In this document: positions 5,381 to 5,853 of the stretch, one piece after another
How positions within the stretch are numbered: position 1 is the first letter of the stretch
How the letters are laid out: each line of letters opens with the position of its first letter
Source: Gammaproteobacteria bacterium
GTDB taxonomy: Bacteria > Pseudomonadota > Gammaproteobacteria > SZUA-21
Assembly: GCA_027021095.1 (NCBI GenBank)
Contig: JALUUZ010000552.1
Location: forward strand, 1-5,853
Direction of reading: 5' to 3'
Length of the DNA stretch: 5,853 nt
Notes under the pieces: generated by a model
Told to the model about the DNA's origin: nothing
Seen by the model: only the letters and a program-made list of their open reading frames with translations
Database searches by the model: none
Translations under genes and position numbers: made by a program

Positions 5381-5445
5381 GTGTCAATGAACAGCAGGGC
5401 GGCAACTGTCCGCTGCATTGTTGCCAGGTGTGAAAAAATTGACAC
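5381..5445. repeat. Nested inverted repeats, possible structured RNA
   Basis: Outer arms GTGTCAAT (5381-5388) and ATTGACAC (5438-5445) match perfectly over 8 bp. Inside them GGCAAC (5401-5406) and GTTGCC (5420-5425) match over 6 bp around a 13-base loop. Directly after is the 8-bp palindrome GCCGCGGC (5446-5453). Two concentric perfect stems in 65 bases are more than expected from composition and could fold as one long interrupted hairpin in RNA. Confidence 0.4.
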
Positions 5446-5695
5446 GCCGCGGCAAGGGCTTCGTGGATTGACGATCGGTATTGGTTATGCCGGTAAGTCT
5501 TTGTCAAAGTGTTAACTGATAAGCATCTTGTGGTGATATGGATTGGTATTCTTGGCGTGATATTTCCCACAGGATCAGCGGCATGACAGCGTGTCGGTCA
5601 AGCAGTGGGCTGTGCAGCCGGCCTGGTCTTGAGTACAAAATAAACGCTGTGATGAAATACCAGTGAGATTGGTGCAGCAGGCTGTGTACTGCATT

Positions 5696-5722
5696 TTGTT
5701 CAGTGCAGAAATGTGGTATAAA
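5696..5722 (+). promoter_or_regulatory. Candidate extended -10 promoter pointing out of the window
   Basis: TGG precedes TATAAA (5717-5722), giving an extended -10 element. TTGTTC (5696-5701) is a possible -35 box with a short 15-base spacer; TTTTGT (5694-5699) would give 17. No gene start follows inside the window before 5853. Confidence 0.35.
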
Positions 5723-5780
5723 AAGCCTTGCAAATGACAAAGATAATGCGAAATAATATGCGCCGGCAATGAAAATTTAC

Positions 5781-5808
5781 TTTTCACTTTTGGTGTGGCT
5801 GTGATAAT
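5781..5808 (+). promoter_or_regulatory. Second candidate extended -10 promoter near the right edge
   Basis: GATAAT (5803-5808), five of six to consensus, is preceded by TGT as an extended -10 element. TTTTCA (5781-5786) lies 16 bases upstream. The expected start is near 5815, so the transcript leaves the window within 40 bases. The product lies beyond the edge. Confidence 0.4.
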
Positions 5809-5853
5809 CTTTGCTCCATGATAATTAGTATAAACCGTTAATCTAACTTTAAA

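Larger units (their letters stand above)
4890..5853. other. Long intergenic region without a convincing gene
   Basis: About 960 bases between pbpG and the right edge, visibly richer in A and T than the genes to the left. I searched for tRNA, tmRNA, RNase P, SRP and 6S signatures and saw none. Open frames here are short, lack family motifs and lack ribosome-binding sites. It holds the pbpG control region on the left, two perfect 12-bp palindromes, an 8-bp inverted repeat with a 63-base interior, a nested inverted repeat, a doubtful 49-codon ORF (5211-5360, plus) and promoter-like boxes near the right end pointing outward. It may hold an unannotated small RNA or a decayed gene. Confidence 0.5.

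Noticed and set aside
5504..5740. 78-codon minus-strand ORF and its overlapping neighbours at 5361-5570 and 5575-5787
   Set aside because: No ribosome-binding site, no domain, mutual overlap and random-looking composition.

Overview
The window looks like a chromosomal segment of a gammaproteobacterium. Evidence: an E. coli-type Lhr helicase, an RNA 2',3'-cyclic phosphodiesterase (ThpR), a PBP7-type D,D-endopeptidase (PbpG), and an adjacent gene pair matching the PA2778/PA2779 families first named in Pseudomonas aeruginosa. Shine-Dalgarno sequences, lipoprotein and Sec signals and a perfect CRP-type operator fit the same assignment. I cannot name the genus. There is no sign of prophage, integrase, CRISPR array, tRNA or complete insertion sequence.

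Layout. 1-913 (minus): N-terminal third or less of the large helicase Lhr, running off the left edge. 914-1006: short divergent spacer. 1007-1561 (plus): thpR. 1581-3001 (minus): a two-gene operon, first the small double-membrane-segment PA2779-family protein, then a PA2778-family lipoprotein with a C39-like cysteine peptidase domain and TPR repeats. 3002-3256: divergent control region holding a perfect CRP-type site. 3257-3676 (plus): a free-standing CULT-domain protein, the bacterial relative of the thalidomide-binding domain of human cereblon. 3677-3848: spacer with an inverted repeat next to a T-run, a possible terminator for pbpG. 3849-4889 (minus): pbpG, with a very arginine/tyrosine-rich tract between signal peptide and catalytic domain. 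4890-5853: about 960 bases, more AT-rich than the genes, without a convincing gene. It carries several perfect palindromes and inverted repeats, one doubtful 49-codon ORF, and promoter-like sequences near the right edge pointing out of the window.

The genes do not form one pathway. Lhr and ThpR act on nucleic acids. The PA2779/PA2778 pair and PbpG are envelope proteins. The most notable gene is the CULT-domain protein: its start is preceded by a good Shine-Dalgarno sequence, and its upstream region has a CRP-type palindrome about 41.5 bases before the start site expected from a TATAAA -10 box, the arrangement of a class II CRP-activated promoter. This suggests a regulated, expressed bacterial cereblon-like protein. 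Its physiological ligand is not known.
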